A DNA stretch of 64,000 bases from Crambe crambe (Eukaryota; Porifera; Demospongiae; Poecilosclerida; Crambeidae): the NCBI GenBank assembly GCA_963924555.1, contig OZ004584.1, positions 6,633,001 to 6,697,000 of the forward strand. Reading direction: 5' to 3'. The notes below the pieces were generated by a model, which did not search any database, was not told the origin of the DNA, and worked only from the letters and a program-made list of their open reading frames with translations. This document shows, in pieces, positions 32,165 to 44,010 of this stretch (positions are counted from its first letter, which is position 1; every line of letters begins with the position of its first letter). The position numbers and the translations under genes were made by a program.

Positions 32165-34279
32165 TCAACCAGGGAGGTCAAAGTTCAAACTTGTCCAGTA
32201 AGCCACATGCAAGTTCTCTAATCCATAATCACTCCGCACTCGAGAAGGGAACCCATACTGATGTCCACCACAAAGAAAACACTCTAGCACTGTTTCAGCT
32301 GAATTGTTATCTGAGCAGTTAATGTAGGTAATGAGCTGTGAGTAGCCATCAATTCCTAACAACACAACAGACAAAGATCAGTCTTATTGACCACTATAAA
32401 CTAACAGCAGGCACTGTAAGAGTGTACTAAGTTGTACACCAATCCCTATTACTAACTTAAAGGTAATGTTTATTGACAGGTACAAGTTTACTATAATATA
32501 TATTATACTTTTGGATTTTTTAGCAACCTTAGCAGTGAAAATTTTCATATCTCTAGGCTCAGTCCTCTCCACTCAAGTATATAGCTATTCTTGAGCTGTA
32601 GTCACATTCTTATATCAATTTGAACTTTGAACTAACTAAATAAGTACCCTCTAATAAAGTGACCTTAAGGGTGCAGGCACACTCCGCCCACGCATGGATG
32701 CTAGGGAAAATTAACTTAAAAACTATTCATGATAGAAATTTCTAACTTGCACCACGTTATTAAGTATCAGAATAGTACCACATACACAAAAAAATAAAGG
32801 AGAACCAATCAAAATGACTGATGTTATGACTGATTTCATTCTCAAAGTAAACTGCGTTACATCTCAATGACCACTTGGAATCAATGGCTGATTTTTGATA
32901 TACAGCTTCTTATACTTATTGCCATAAAAATTACATTTAGTTTTTATCAATTCACATTCTACTTTTTAATTTATCCATATAGGATCTAGTGTCCTGCACA
33001 TTCTGTACTAGCTATAAACTAAAGCAAAATGTAACTTTTTAGACCTTATCAAGTAGTTGCTATATGCAAAATATTGGCTCATTCCCATGCATAGTTCCTG
33101 AGTTCCAATGACTTGTTCATTATTCATGCTAGCATGGATTTTATATGTGCCAAAGCAGCAGCTGCTATTGTGTTTACTATCTGTTATTTTAGCGCGGTAG
33201 TGTTTGTGGTTAATTAGTGCTAGTACTAGCGCATGCCTTGGTTACTATGTGCCTGCACCCTTAAGGTAATTCTACAATCCAAATCTCCATAACCTGCCGT
33301 CTCACTACCCACTACTCCCACTGTTCTACATTACATTATATACCTCCATGTATGACCAATTTCCACCTAATCAGTTTGTGCAGCCCATCGATATGCCTTC
33401 ATTAAAATATCGACCAATTATTCATAATACCTATTAATTAGATTTGCATACCATAAACTGTTGGGCGTAGGAACAGAATATCGTCTCCGGTATGTAGTTA
33501 TTCTGCGTCAGATTATTTGGCTTAAAGGATCGACTCTGTGTAGAGAATCTGCTACCCTTCTACACTGGACAATAATTCCCCTCGCTTGAAGTCCACCTCG
33601 GATCATAGACAACCCTGAATTCACGGACTCCTGTGACAGAAAAAATGCATTAAAAATATTCCCCTTGGTTTTATAGAATCTTACCTGTACTAGTGAGCGT
33701 ACAACAGTGTCTAGGTCATCGTCAGATATGTCGCTATAGTGACGCCCAGTCTGAAGTCCTAACTCAGTCCTCCTTCGGAATAAAGTTCTCTCTGATACTC
33801 CAAACATTGCAGCCATAGAAGTATAGTTGAAACCCAAGTCTAGTAGTGTTGTGATCTGCTGTTCAGATATCACTACTGAGGGCCTTCCAGGTCTACCATC
33901 TCCTACTACTGGGCAGGCAATAGTCAATGACATCCATGGATTACAATACAAATCCTCCAATTCCATTGTTCGATCAGAAAACAAAGTTGCAAAATGTTGC
34001 AGTATTGAAGAGAGGGCAATATAATCCTGCAGGTTTCTTGCAGCCTGCTGGGAAGAACTGTGTAACTCCTCTAAACGACCTGCAATGTAATCAATTACAT
34101 TCTTATTGAGCTAGCTTTATGAGTGCCTCACCTGAAAGAACACGAAGCAGTTCTACAAACTCTTCGGCCCTGCGAGTCAATGACTCAGCCAAATTGATAT
34201 CGGTAGTATCGGTACTGCTTTCAAGCTGACGTACACAGGCTGGCACTGAGGCTATACACTGGCTTAACTCTGGATCCAT
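32165..34279 (-). pseudogene. Integrase-like DDE transposase, inactivated
   Basis: Exons: 34132-34279 (ATG 34277-34279), 33685-34079, 33452-33630, 33354-33396 and 32165-32355. The second and third encode G-R-P-G-R-P-S, a helix-turn-helix (T-S-M-A-A-M-F-G-V-S-E-R-T) and Y-S-D-I-S-D-D-D-L-D. The fourth gives H-I-D-G-L-H-K-L-I-R-W, completing a Trp codon across the intron. The last gives G-I-D-G-Y-S-Q-L-I and S-R-V-R-S-D-Y-G-L-E-N of the catalytic core. An in-frame TGA at 33508-33510 and loss of everything after the second acidic region make it inactive. The TTAA element sits in its last intron. It is the same broad family as 180-1556; the IS3EU-like label is tentative. Confidence 0.82.
32665..33264. 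mobile_element. MITE with TTAA target duplication
   Basis: Terminal repeats GGGTGCAGGCACA and TGTGCCTGCACCC (32669-33260) are flanked by TTAA on both sides. TTAA targets are typical of piggyBac and Kolobok elements. It has no open frame and is nested in the transposase intron, so it is the younger insertion. Confidence 0.8.
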
Positions 34280-34723
34280 TGCAATGTCTGAAGAAAGGTA
34301 AAAGGTCGACGCAGCACAGGCGTGCCGGCGCCGCCGCGCGCGCCGGGGGAAGGTAACCTTTAACCTGATTAAACTTTGACCTCACTTGAAAAATATATAT
34401 GTTGAAATTAGATCATGCAATGTCGAATGCAAATTGAACTTTTGATCATATATAATCATGAAGTTACATGCACACAAATATAGGATCATATGCCCATGGA
34501 TTTTTGTCTTTTGAGTGCTATGTTGAAATTTTGCCACAATTTGAGTAATAGCTATTATTATATATGTTGAATTTTGCCCATATATATTTCTTGTCTTTTG
34601 AGGAACATATATATGTTGAAATTTTGAGCATATATAAAATGTAGTTACATGCACACAAATATAGGATCATATGCCCATATATTTCTTTGATAATATTGTC
34701 TTGAACGGATTGCCATAATTTAA

Positions 34724-35210
34724 AGCACAAGGTTTCTTTCCATACACATGGATCCATGAAATCAATGTTTATTATACAGTTGTATTTTAACAAGTGAGCG
34801 CAAAAAATAAATAAAAATTGAAAAAATTTAGCTGCATTCCTATCACTCCTAGCCCTCCTAATTTCAATAACCACGCCTATATGTATATATATATCACCCA
34901 ACTTAAAATCCCTACTCTTCGCTCCCCCTTCAGCAAACTCAAGAATCATAGCAATGATAATATTATTATTACAAAACTATTATTCCTACTTCACTCCTAG
35001 GCCTCCCTATGGATCAGTGAGTGTAACTTGCATGGGTGATGGGATTTAATATGCTCCCCATGCAAGGTGCAGAGAAATTGACAATATTAACACAACTCCA
35101 GTTCACCACCAACAACACAGCAACAACGATAATAACTAAAATGGCAGAAAACTAAAGGCCATCTACAATAATTATACAGATTAGTTTATTTTTCAGCTTA
35201 AGAATTGCTA
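34724..35210. other. Spacer, no gene
   Basis: AT-rich. Continues the segmental duplication (compare 61630-62150). Small open frames overlap the transposon arm and are not convincing genes. Confidence 0.5.
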
Positions 35211-35212
35211 CT

Positions 35213-35456
35213 TTCCTTGTATCTGGACAAAGAACACATCACCAAAGATTGTGGGATCATTACTGAAATTAAAAAGATTACGTCTTTCACATCAGATTTC
35301 TGAAATGTTTCAGTACAGTTCATACATGTAGCATTCAATTTTCAAGTGTAGTGGTAATTCCAGATTCGGTGATATGATGAGATGCTATTAACTGTCCATG
35401 CAATGGAATAATCACCTATTGGTTTAAACTGACGATTGAATTCAGCCATCACAAAT
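35213..35456 (-). pseudogene. Ig exon relic, R6 type
   Basis: Decayed copy of the R6 Ig exon (22878-23160). It keeps the CAAG/GAAAGTAGC end, F-F-V-Q-I-Q-like codons and the V-I-C-type start region, but has small deletions and a stop. No FN3 or tail follows. A second copy is at 62157-62400. Confidence 0.7.
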
Positions 35457-35666
35457 CACTTGTAATAACATGTAATTTTCTGTAACTAGTAACTATCATA
35501 GTTCTAGCTACAGTAAGCAATTTATTAGCAAAGACAATAATACACCATGCATTTTTTTGTAGAATACTGTGTTTGAAATCATAACTTACAATAAGCGTAG
35601 ACTATGGCAAATTGCTAGCTATAACTAACTGACTGTGCTGATGCAGAGTATTGTATTTATTATTGG

Positions 35667-38600
35667 TCAGCTTATTGAGTACTTTGATTTCAAATTATCA
35701 GCCACTTTCATTTCACTGATGTTCTCTAGAGCTTCAATGATACCCTCCAGTTTGTTTCCAGGACGTTCAAAGTAAAACTCCAATGTGACTTCAAGGCATG
35801 TGACATTGCTTTCATTGTTGGTATAAATTTCATCTTCAAGGTCTTCATCGATTCCAATTTGTTTTGCAAACTCACTCCATTTGTCAGCGATGGGAATGAG
35901 ATCTTCAATAACATCTGCAGCAGTTGAAGGCTTTGGTACAATTACTGTAATATAAATAACAATAATGAGCATATGTACATATAGCTAAGTTTCATAAACA
36001 TCTGCAGGGTATTCTAAACACCCCCCTCTCCTCTTTGTAGCTCATAAACAAAGAGTATAGCTACCCCATTTTAATTAATAATCATGCAAGACTGCAAGGC
36101 TCAACTTGTAGCCTTATTTTCTTTTCTTCATTATGGTAGCAATGTATACTTGGCTAGCTACTAGCCATTACTTTTAGCTTGCTTTGTTGGAATCTGTGGT
36201 GGCACATCAAGTTTCAACTTTGAAGGAACTACATCTGAGTAGATCACTTTTTCTGGTGCTATGATCCCAACAACCGGAGATGAACGCAAGAGGTTTAGTT
36301 GAGCATATGTTGCACTCTATAGTATGAATCATTGAATCATGCATCACCATTAGTCAATATTGCTAGCTCTACCTCACTGCTCAAAGAATCTTTGGTTGTA
36401 TGACACACTTTTTCATTGCTAGGTGAAGCATGTGGTACAGGGTCATCGTGGGTATGCACATTCTGCAAATAAAGTAAAAACCGTAACTAACAATTCAGTC
36501 CCAAAGAGCCACTATGTATGTAGCTATAGCTAAATAAGCCAAATATTATTAATTGTAATGACAACAAATACATAGCTATTATATTTGATGAAAAACACTT
36601 TGCTTCAACCTCCAAGTTAGGAACTCTTTTGGTAGCATAATTTAGTGGATCAGTGGGTAACTGGGTGAGGGGAATATGTTGACATCTGCAGTCACTAGCA
36701 CCTTCTGCTTCATGAACTGGAGTTTGTAGCTGTGGCAGGGTGGGGGGAGAAGAATGTTATTGATGGCTCACATGTGTTAGTTGAAATCATCCACTCACGG
36801 CAATTGGATATACGTACTTTGCCTGTTGCCATTGATCAAAAATAAGTAATTTGCAAGTAGCTAGTTCACATGCACAAATGCACAGTTGTTTGTATTCACT
36901 ATCACTAGCTAAATATCAGTAATGAAGGAGTATGAAAAGCTTTCTTTGTATGTTGAACTTTACATATAGGTACATGTAGCTATATACCTCATTCCCAGTA
37001 TTTTCAGTGAGTACATCTGAGCTTGGAGCACTGAGTCCTCTTGGTAAGATATCATCATACACAAGCTCGTCTGAGGTCATACCACTTGATGCCTCCTCTT
37101 CAGGTGGATTCTATATAAATTAGCTATACCTTTCACCATCTGGTTTTAGTCACAACAGACTCATACCATGAAATCTGAGTATATATTGTCCTGTAAAAAG
37201 AACAATACTTTCGTGACTATACATGACTGAGATTACTTTGTACGTACCTCATGAAATTGTACTTCAAATTCACCTACAGCATAAGGACTTAGTGCATATA
37301 ATATATATAAGTAGTTGGCTATGTAATTTTACCATTATGTTCTCTTCGTCTCTTTCTGTAGTGGCAGCAGAAACCACAGCAAGATAGGATGATGATTGTG
37401 AAGAGCATGCATACTGGTTGAGTGTAGCTATAGTAAAATGTAATTACAGCCATTCTGATCTTTCTTACCAACAGCTAATGCTGCAATAACTGCTGTAACT
37501 TTGAGGTTCAGATGTACTCCATTGTCTGTTCACAGACTCAGAATAATGAGTATACGTAGCTAGCTAGCTAGCTAGCCATAGGTGCCATACATGTAAGTAA
37601 TATCATGGACTGAGACATCACAAAAAAATGGGGGGTGGGGGGGGGGGGGGGAGGGGGAGGGGGAGGGGGGTCATACCTGAAGTTGATGTAATGATTTCAG
37701 AAATAATTCTAGTTGGTTCAGGTTGAGTCATGCTAGTTGGTTCAGGTTGAGTCATATTTTCACATTTTTCAGTTGGGATAATGAAGAGGTGATTGGACAC
37801 AACCTCATTATCCATATATTCGATGTATATGGTATAATTTGTGGATGAAAAAAGACAACCACAGTTGTCACTGTGGAACTCAAATCCAGTGACATTCATG
37901 TCATTTAGTGAGCAGCAGCAGCAATTTGTTTCATTGTGATGTGCTTTGATATGTACAGTAACTCCTGAGGCCAGTGAGTAGGGAGAGATCTCCTGTGCAT
38001 GCATTGATCAGAAAATAATAGGGTTATAGCTATCTATTATTATTAGCTATAGCTCAGTTAATTGTAATTGCATAAAGGGATGCAAAATTATAGCAACTAG
38101 CTATAAGTGCTTTCAGTTGGCTATAGCTACAAAGCAGGACTATTTTTAAATAACATATGGCCTCTGTATAGCTACATACGATTCATTATGCTGCAAAAAA
38201 AAAGAACCAATTTCATCTGAGTTACAGTTTGCAACAACTGTGACTGCATGTTATTCTAAATTCTCTTCTATAATAATAATATAGCAATACCTTACAATAG
38301 GCACACAGTTCCCTCCCCCCCTAGCAATAGCTATTATAACATCAATAGCTACTTCTAGCTAAATGGAATCAATATACTATTATTAAACAGCTGATTATTA
38401 TTGCATGGTTATGTTAATTTTGACATTATATGTACAATGTATTAGAGACTTTGTTTAAAACTTACTGGTAATAGATTTACTTCAATATGAGACTTGCAAA
38501 TCTTGACTGTTGCATTGAGAAGAAAACCTTAATACATGTAACACATACATATAGACATAGCTAATATAAAATACACCAGTGGTTCACATTGGCCTATTAT

Positions 38601-39407
38601 TGCATGCAATGCGCTACCTTGCCCCTTAAAAATAACTTACAAGGAAGAAGTGTTGCATTTATGGGTGCACTAGGAGCTCCTAGACCAACTACATTCATTG
38701 CTGTAACAATGAACTGATACTGATTGAGGTCACTGATAATCATGGAGTATATGTACTCAGGATTGATATTCATAGTGTACTGATGTGCATCAGTGCAATA
38801 ATCAGCAGAATCATTAAGTTGAATAGTTCTTCCCCCTGTGATTTCATATACATCCACACAGAATGTCATGTCTGGGTCAGTGTTAGTGATATCCAGGGAG
38901 AAAGGAGGTTGCCAAGTCAGGGTGATGGACCAGGGGGTACAGTTGATGGAGACCTCTAGGTCTTTAACACTCTCTAGTAATCCTGCATGGGATGATCCTA
39001 TAATAACATGATTTACTAGCTAAACTTGTATACTTTCCTTGTATGCGAAGAGTATGCAGATTACCGAAAGCAGGAGGTTCAGTCAAGGAGAGAAGACTAA
39101 CTCTAACACACTGAACTAGTGAGTTATTCAGTGAAGTACTGCAGTCTAGGAATAGCAAAGGAAGTCTTGATGATAAATTTGACCTGGCTCCTTCAACACT
39201 GATAGAGGAGACATTGTTAATTTTCCATTCAAAGCCATAAAGCCCTCTAGGGTTCCCTGGTGGTGTTGGTGCTAAGAGACATCTGAATTCAATTGTTTGA
39301 TTCAGGCCACAGACAACCTCATCACTTGAGAATGAGGTGATTCGTCCTAAGAGCTGAATCACTGCAGCTATAATGATATTAAACTTCTTGTTACTACTTC
39401 TTGACAT
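35667..39407 (-). CDS. R8: Ig-FN3 receptor, long tyrosine-rich tail, Death domain
   Basis: Exons: leader plus Ig 39038-39407, FN3 38641-38982, linker 38466-38527, D3 37677-37992, membrane 37469-37525 and 37333-37413, tail 37248-37273, 37167-37190, 36988-37110, 36610-36729, 36373-36462, 36172-36316, Death 35667-35944. They total 2034 nt, 677 residues, in frame. The ectodomain is almost the same as R7. The membrane segment V-C-M-L-F-T-I-I-I-L-S-C-C precedes K-R-R-R. Tail motifs: N-I-Y-S-D-F, L-V-Y-D-D-I (ITIM), L-N-Y-A-T-K, A-T-Y-A-Q-L and V-I-Y-S-D-V (ITIM). Two exons are only 26 and 24 nt. The Death domain (K-W-S-E-F-A-K-Q-I-G-I-D-E-D) closely resembles that of R6. The Ig donor is CAAG|GAAAGT. 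Confidence 0.82.
37629..37670. repeat. Poly-G tract beside the R8 D3 exon
   Basis: A G-rich run with single A or T interruptions lies just downstream of the D3 donor site (37676). It is absent from the equivalent R7 and R12 introns. Confidence 0.9.
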
Positions 39408-39778
39408 GACAGGTAAACTTAGCTACAAGCAAAAAATATGACCGTAAGACTGTACTACTATACTGCGCATGTGATGCATGTCATTCTTCTCTGTTGATCT
39501 TTACCAGCTGTAGCGAGTTTTTTTGCCCACAGCCTAACCATTTTTTGGTACTTGTTCTTGAATGATAAAGCAGATTTTTGTTTTTCAGTAGTTAATTTAT
39601 TGATATCATAACTATCTATTATAATATATGACTGTATTACTTAAACAGAATTATAGTTGATTTACAAAGTCTTTGGATAATTTCCCTTGCAGAATAAATT
39701 TATGTAAATATTAAGTCAAATGAAATGACTGAGTCAGGATATTGTACACACTGAAATTGAAAGTTATTGTGTTGATGG

Positions 39779-42700
39779 CTATGTTTCACAGTACTTTCTA
39801 TACAAGTAATTTGCCACCTCCAATTCTTCCATGCTTTTCAGAGCGTTGATAATATCAGCCAAGCTCTGAGAGTGAAGTAATTCAATGGTGACCTTTAGGC
39901 ATGCTTTATTTATATTGGTAGGCTCTCCAGTGAATTCAAGGGCACTTTCCGTATCAATTCCCATTTTTCCAGCAAATTCCCTCCACTTGCAAGCAATAGG
40001 GGAAAGATCATGGAAGAGATCAGCCACATTTAGAGTTGCAGCATTCTGAAGACTTTCTGATAACAATATCATAATGATTATTATTGTTATAGCTGTAGCT
40101 AGCTTGGAATTCAGTTGGCATACCATCCCACCCATAGACAGCTGTATGGGCCAGGTATAAATTTGAAATAGAGACAAAAGCTTATCATTGCTTCAGGATT
40201 TAGCTAACTCTGATAAGCTGTGATGGCAGTCAGCTGATAGGCAAGTACTATAAAGCTGCAGATTATCTTTTTTTTACCTTGTTTCCATTGGGACTCTTTA
40301 GGGATGATATTTAAGTAAATTGGCTCATTAGCTGATGGCTTCCTAATGTTTGGTGGAATCTCAGCATAGGAAGGCTATTCAGTATAAAGAATATAGAATG
40401 CACAATAAGAAATGCAGTACCTTAGCTAATTGCTTCAAAGTTACATGCATGGCAATCTAAAAAAAAACCACCAATGATTAGCTATAGCTAGCTTCTTCAA
40501 TCCTAAGAGTTGTTTTCTTTCTACATATACAGCTTATGAATAATATTATCTACACCTCAATGTCATTTGTGACAACAGCATACGCAGTGTTTTCATAGGT
40601 GCATAAGCTTTTATCATGATGACTGGCAACAGTTGGTAGATGACTGCACTTTCCTCCTGTTGGCAATGATTCAAGCTATAATTATGAGTTATAATAATTA
40701 TTATGGCTATTACTGTACAGCTACATTATAATTGGGGTTCAGGACCAGAATACATGTCAGCAGAGCCTATATAGATAGCAACCCCAGGGGAGCATTTTAG
40801 CCTATATGGTCTCCCTACAGCATGGTCAACATGCATGACTGTAGTCAATCCCGTGACTAGTTTGATAAGTGACGTACCACTGGTCTTCTTCTTTTTGTAA
40901 ATGCTGGCTCCAACGAGTGAGAGAATGAGTACCATAATACTCAAAACTGTATAAGGCATTATATACTTGTGAATAATCATATTGCTAGCTACAGCTAGTA
41001 GTTATAAATTTAATATTAAAGCAAGCTGCATGCTGCCATGATACTGGTAAATACTTGAGGAGATAGCTACTGAACAACTCTTCAAGTGGCTCTATTAACA
41101 GGGAATGAGGAGGGGATCAAGGGAAGGGGGGGGGAACGTTCCATGCTGATGTATCTTTACCAGCTATGGCAGATGTTACACTTGAGCCTATGATAATATT
41201 AATATCAGCTCCTTCATCTGAATAATTATAGGATAATAATAAACATACAGGTAATTCATGCTATCAAATTGTTTACTTGTATTGAATCTGTTCAGTGTTG
41301 ATGCATTTACATCAAGATCAATGTTAGTAGTTCCAAGTTGAGTTAAGTTTTCACAACTTTCAGTTGTGATGATGAAAAGACGATTAGATACAAGTTGGCA
41401 TTCCATAATTTTTATGAATATGGTATAATTTGCTGAAGGAATAATGCAGCCACATTTTCCACTATTCAGAGAAATGTTTGTGTTCTTGATTCTGCAGATG
41501 CATTCTGTGTCACTTTCATAGGCTATGATATGTATATAAACTCTTAATTCTGAAAGTAGCAAGTTAGGAGAAGTCACCTAAACATCATAATTATAATTAT
41601 GTAGCTACTGTCATCAATCGAGTTATTAAAATTAAGTCATATGATGAACTACGTAGTGAAATAAACTATGCTTTCATGCAGCAGGCTTTATATAACATTT
41701 AATGGAGCAACAATCAACTTAACTGATTATGTTTTTACTGGCTATAAATAGGAAGGTCAAAGTCAAAATTAATACAGAATCATAGGAAGGATGTTTCTTA
41801 TTAGCTACACACAAAATACACAGCTACACAGCACAATCAAACATCAAATCCACTTAATTAAGCAACTACAGTAACTTTCCATGGTACATAATTTTTGCAA
41901 TGATATAACTCTGATAGCTAAAGATTAACAAAAATTAGGCACTTACTAGTGATGCATTCACTTCCACCTGAGAGTTACATATCTCGGCTCTTGCATTGAG
42001 GAGACTTGGATTGAAACCTTCATTGTTATAAATTTAGGATTATAGCTATAAAGTTGGTTGGCCCCATGCTAATCTTACAAGGAAGAAGTGTTGCATTTAT
42101 GGGTGCACTAGGAGCTCCTAGACCAATTACATTCATTGCTGTAACAATGAACTGATACTGATTGAGGTCACTGATAATCATGGAGTACATGTCAGGATTG
42201 ATGTTCATAGTGTACTGATGTGCATCAGTGCAATGATCAGCAGAATCATTAAGTTGAATAGTTCTTCCCCCTGTGATTTCATATACATCCACACAGAATG
42301 TCATGTCTGGGTCAGTGTTAGTGATATCCAGGGAGAAAGGAGGTTGCCAAGTCAGGGTGATGGACCAGGGGGTACAGTTGATGGAGACCTCTAGGTCTTT
42401 AACACTCTCTAGTAATCCTGCATGGAATGATCCTATAATAATATGATTTAGCTACTAGCTAAACTTGTATACTTTCCTTGTATGCGAAGAGTATGCAGAT
42501 TACCGAAAGCAGGAGGTTCAGTCAAGGAGAGAAGACTAACTCTAACGCACTGAACTAGTGAGTTATTCAGTGAAGTACTGCAGTCTAGGAATAGCAAAGG
42601 AAGTCTTGATGATAAATTTGACCTGGCTCCTTCAACACTGATAGAGGAGACATTATTGATTTTCCATTCAAAGCCATAAAGCCCTCTAGGGTTCCCTGGT

Positions 42701-42867
42701 GGTGTTGGTGCTAAGAGACATCTGAATTCAATTGTTTGATTCAGGCCGCAGACAACCTCATCACTCGAGAATGAGGTAGTTCGTCCTACGAGCTGAATCA
42801 CCGCCGTAGCTAAAATGATCCTATATTCACTTCTTGGCATCATTTCCCTCTGAATATCTCTCAGCAT
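39779..42867 (-). CDS. R9: Ig-FN3 receptor with tyrosine motifs and Death domain
   Basis: Exons: leader plus Ig 42477-42867, FN3 42079-42417, linker 41947-42017, D3 41277-41577, membrane 41161-41187 and 40878-40946, tyrosine exon 40556-40675, tail 40278-40374, Death 39779-40056. Ig and FN3 are almost the same as R7 and R8, but D3 is a distinct version (E-L-R-V-Y-I-H-I-I-A-Y). The membrane segment is V-L-S-I-M-V-L-I-L-S-L-V-G-A followed by K-K-K-K. Motifs: T-A-Y-A-V-V, P-S-Y-A-E-I and P-I-Y-L-N-I. The phase between 40878 and 40675 does not fit directly. A small exon near 40790-40825 (containing P-Y-R-L-K-C-S) could restore it, otherwise that junction is broken. The Ig donor is CAAG|GAAAGT. Confidence 0.75.
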
Positions 42868-43002
42868 ACTGTCATGTTACAGCGGTTTTTAAGAAGGTTG
42901 TCCAACGTTAGCACGCATGCGCATAATATACGGGTACCGATGGGGCCGGGGGGGGGGCGTTATTTCGAAGTGCTGAATGCATGTAACTGTGCTCTTCTCA
43001 AT

Positions 43003-43998
43003 ATGTCTACTTATTCAACAGCGTCATTGGCAGTGGTTGGGGGGTTATTACTACACAGGCTGGTGGTGGTGGTGGTGCATACTGTTAGGCGAGTCCTCAT
43101 TACTCCGCTTGATCAGACTTCTAAAGTTACTCCAGCTCCACATGTACTAGGAAGAGTGCTCATGAAAGCTGTTACAAAGACCGGCAAAAAGAAAGATAAG
43201 ATCTTCACCCTTCGAAATATTGAGACAGTTAAGATATCTTCTTGTGAAAAGCTGAAAAGGCTGATCAAGCTGCAACTGCATAATGATGTCATTGATTGGG
43301 AGGAGTTTGATGTAGGATACATCAACAGCAAGCGAACTGAAAAGGTCATCAGTGTAAGAAGTAAAGAAGATCTTGCAGAGATGTGGAAAGAAGTAAGAGC
43401 ACATGGAGATAAGGTGCAGTTATGGTGTGATGGACTTAAAGTAGATTCCAGTACTGGAGGGCAGTCACAAGAAACGAAAGAGGACAGATTCAGAAAATGA
43501 AGATTCAGAAGATAACCATCCTAAGAAGAAGTCAGCTCGAGAGGAGAGAGAAGACAAGCTTAAACAGGCAGTGGATACCCTTACTAATAATTATACCCAA
43601 ATGCAGTATCAAATATGGTCAGAGGTGTATGCCAATGGTATGCACACAGATTTAGACAATCCACCAAACAGTTCAATGTTCAAGAGAGCAGGCTCAAGTA
43701 CACCCTCAAGTAAGACAAGCAAGGCAGTCCCGAAATGGCAGAAGCTCTTACAAAGGCAGCTACTGAAGTATCCTCTGCAATTGTTGCTGCATTTACACCC
43801 AAGTCTACTGCTCCTAATACATCTACTGGTTCTACTGGTTTCAGTCCTGCCAAAGTAATAGAAAACCGTTTCAAATGCTACAAGCAATTAAATGACCTTC
43901 ACCATCTCAAAATGCAAGATCTGCTCAGTGAGGATGATTATGTTCGTGAAAAAGATGCTATAGCTAATGGGATTATTAAAGAAGCTTGTGTGAAATGA
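43003..43998 (+). pseudogene. Intronless gene with two compensating frameshifts
   Basis: The function is not recognised. Forward coding runs in one frame to about 43460 (K-I-F-T-L-R-N-I-E-T-V-K; W-E-E-F-D-V-G-Y; V-Q-L-W-C-D-G-L-K-V). It then moves to another frame to about 43735 (K-K-R-K-R-T-D-S-E-N-E-D, then I-W-S-E-V-Y-A-N-G-M-H), and returns to the first frame to the stop at 43998 (V-I-E-N-R-F-K-C-Y-K-Q-L; L-S-E-D-D-Y-V). All three parts look protein-like: a globular N-terminus, a basic/acidic middle that could be a nuclear signal, and a helical C-terminus. The upstream part from 42874 overlaps the element end and is probably not coding. Possibly element cargo, or a retrocopy. Confidence 0.5.
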
Positions 43999-44010
43999 AA
44001 AGTTAGCTAG

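Larger units (their letters stand above)
31881..34723. mobile_element. DDE transposon with long inverted repeats
   Basis: The ends begin ATGGCAAT(T/C)CGTTCAAG and form inverted repeats of about 160 bp or more (31889-32060 and 34560-34716), with internal repeats of a motif like ATATGGGCAAAATTTCAACAT, slightly varied. AATTTAA flanks both sides (31881-31887 and 34717-34723). The paralogous locus near 61625 reads through without the element and has a single AATTTAA. The insertion is therefore defined by an empty site, about 2.83 kb long. It carries the transposase gene at 32165-34279 and a nested TTAA MITE. Confidence 0.92.

Noticed and set aside
31935-32221. Small forward open frames in the transposon arm
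   Set aside because: They lie in AT-rich inverted terminal repeats; the same bases are mirrored at 34382-34680.
43113-43404. Minus-strand frames opposite the 43 kb gene
   Set aside because: Antisense shadows of the forward coding sequence.
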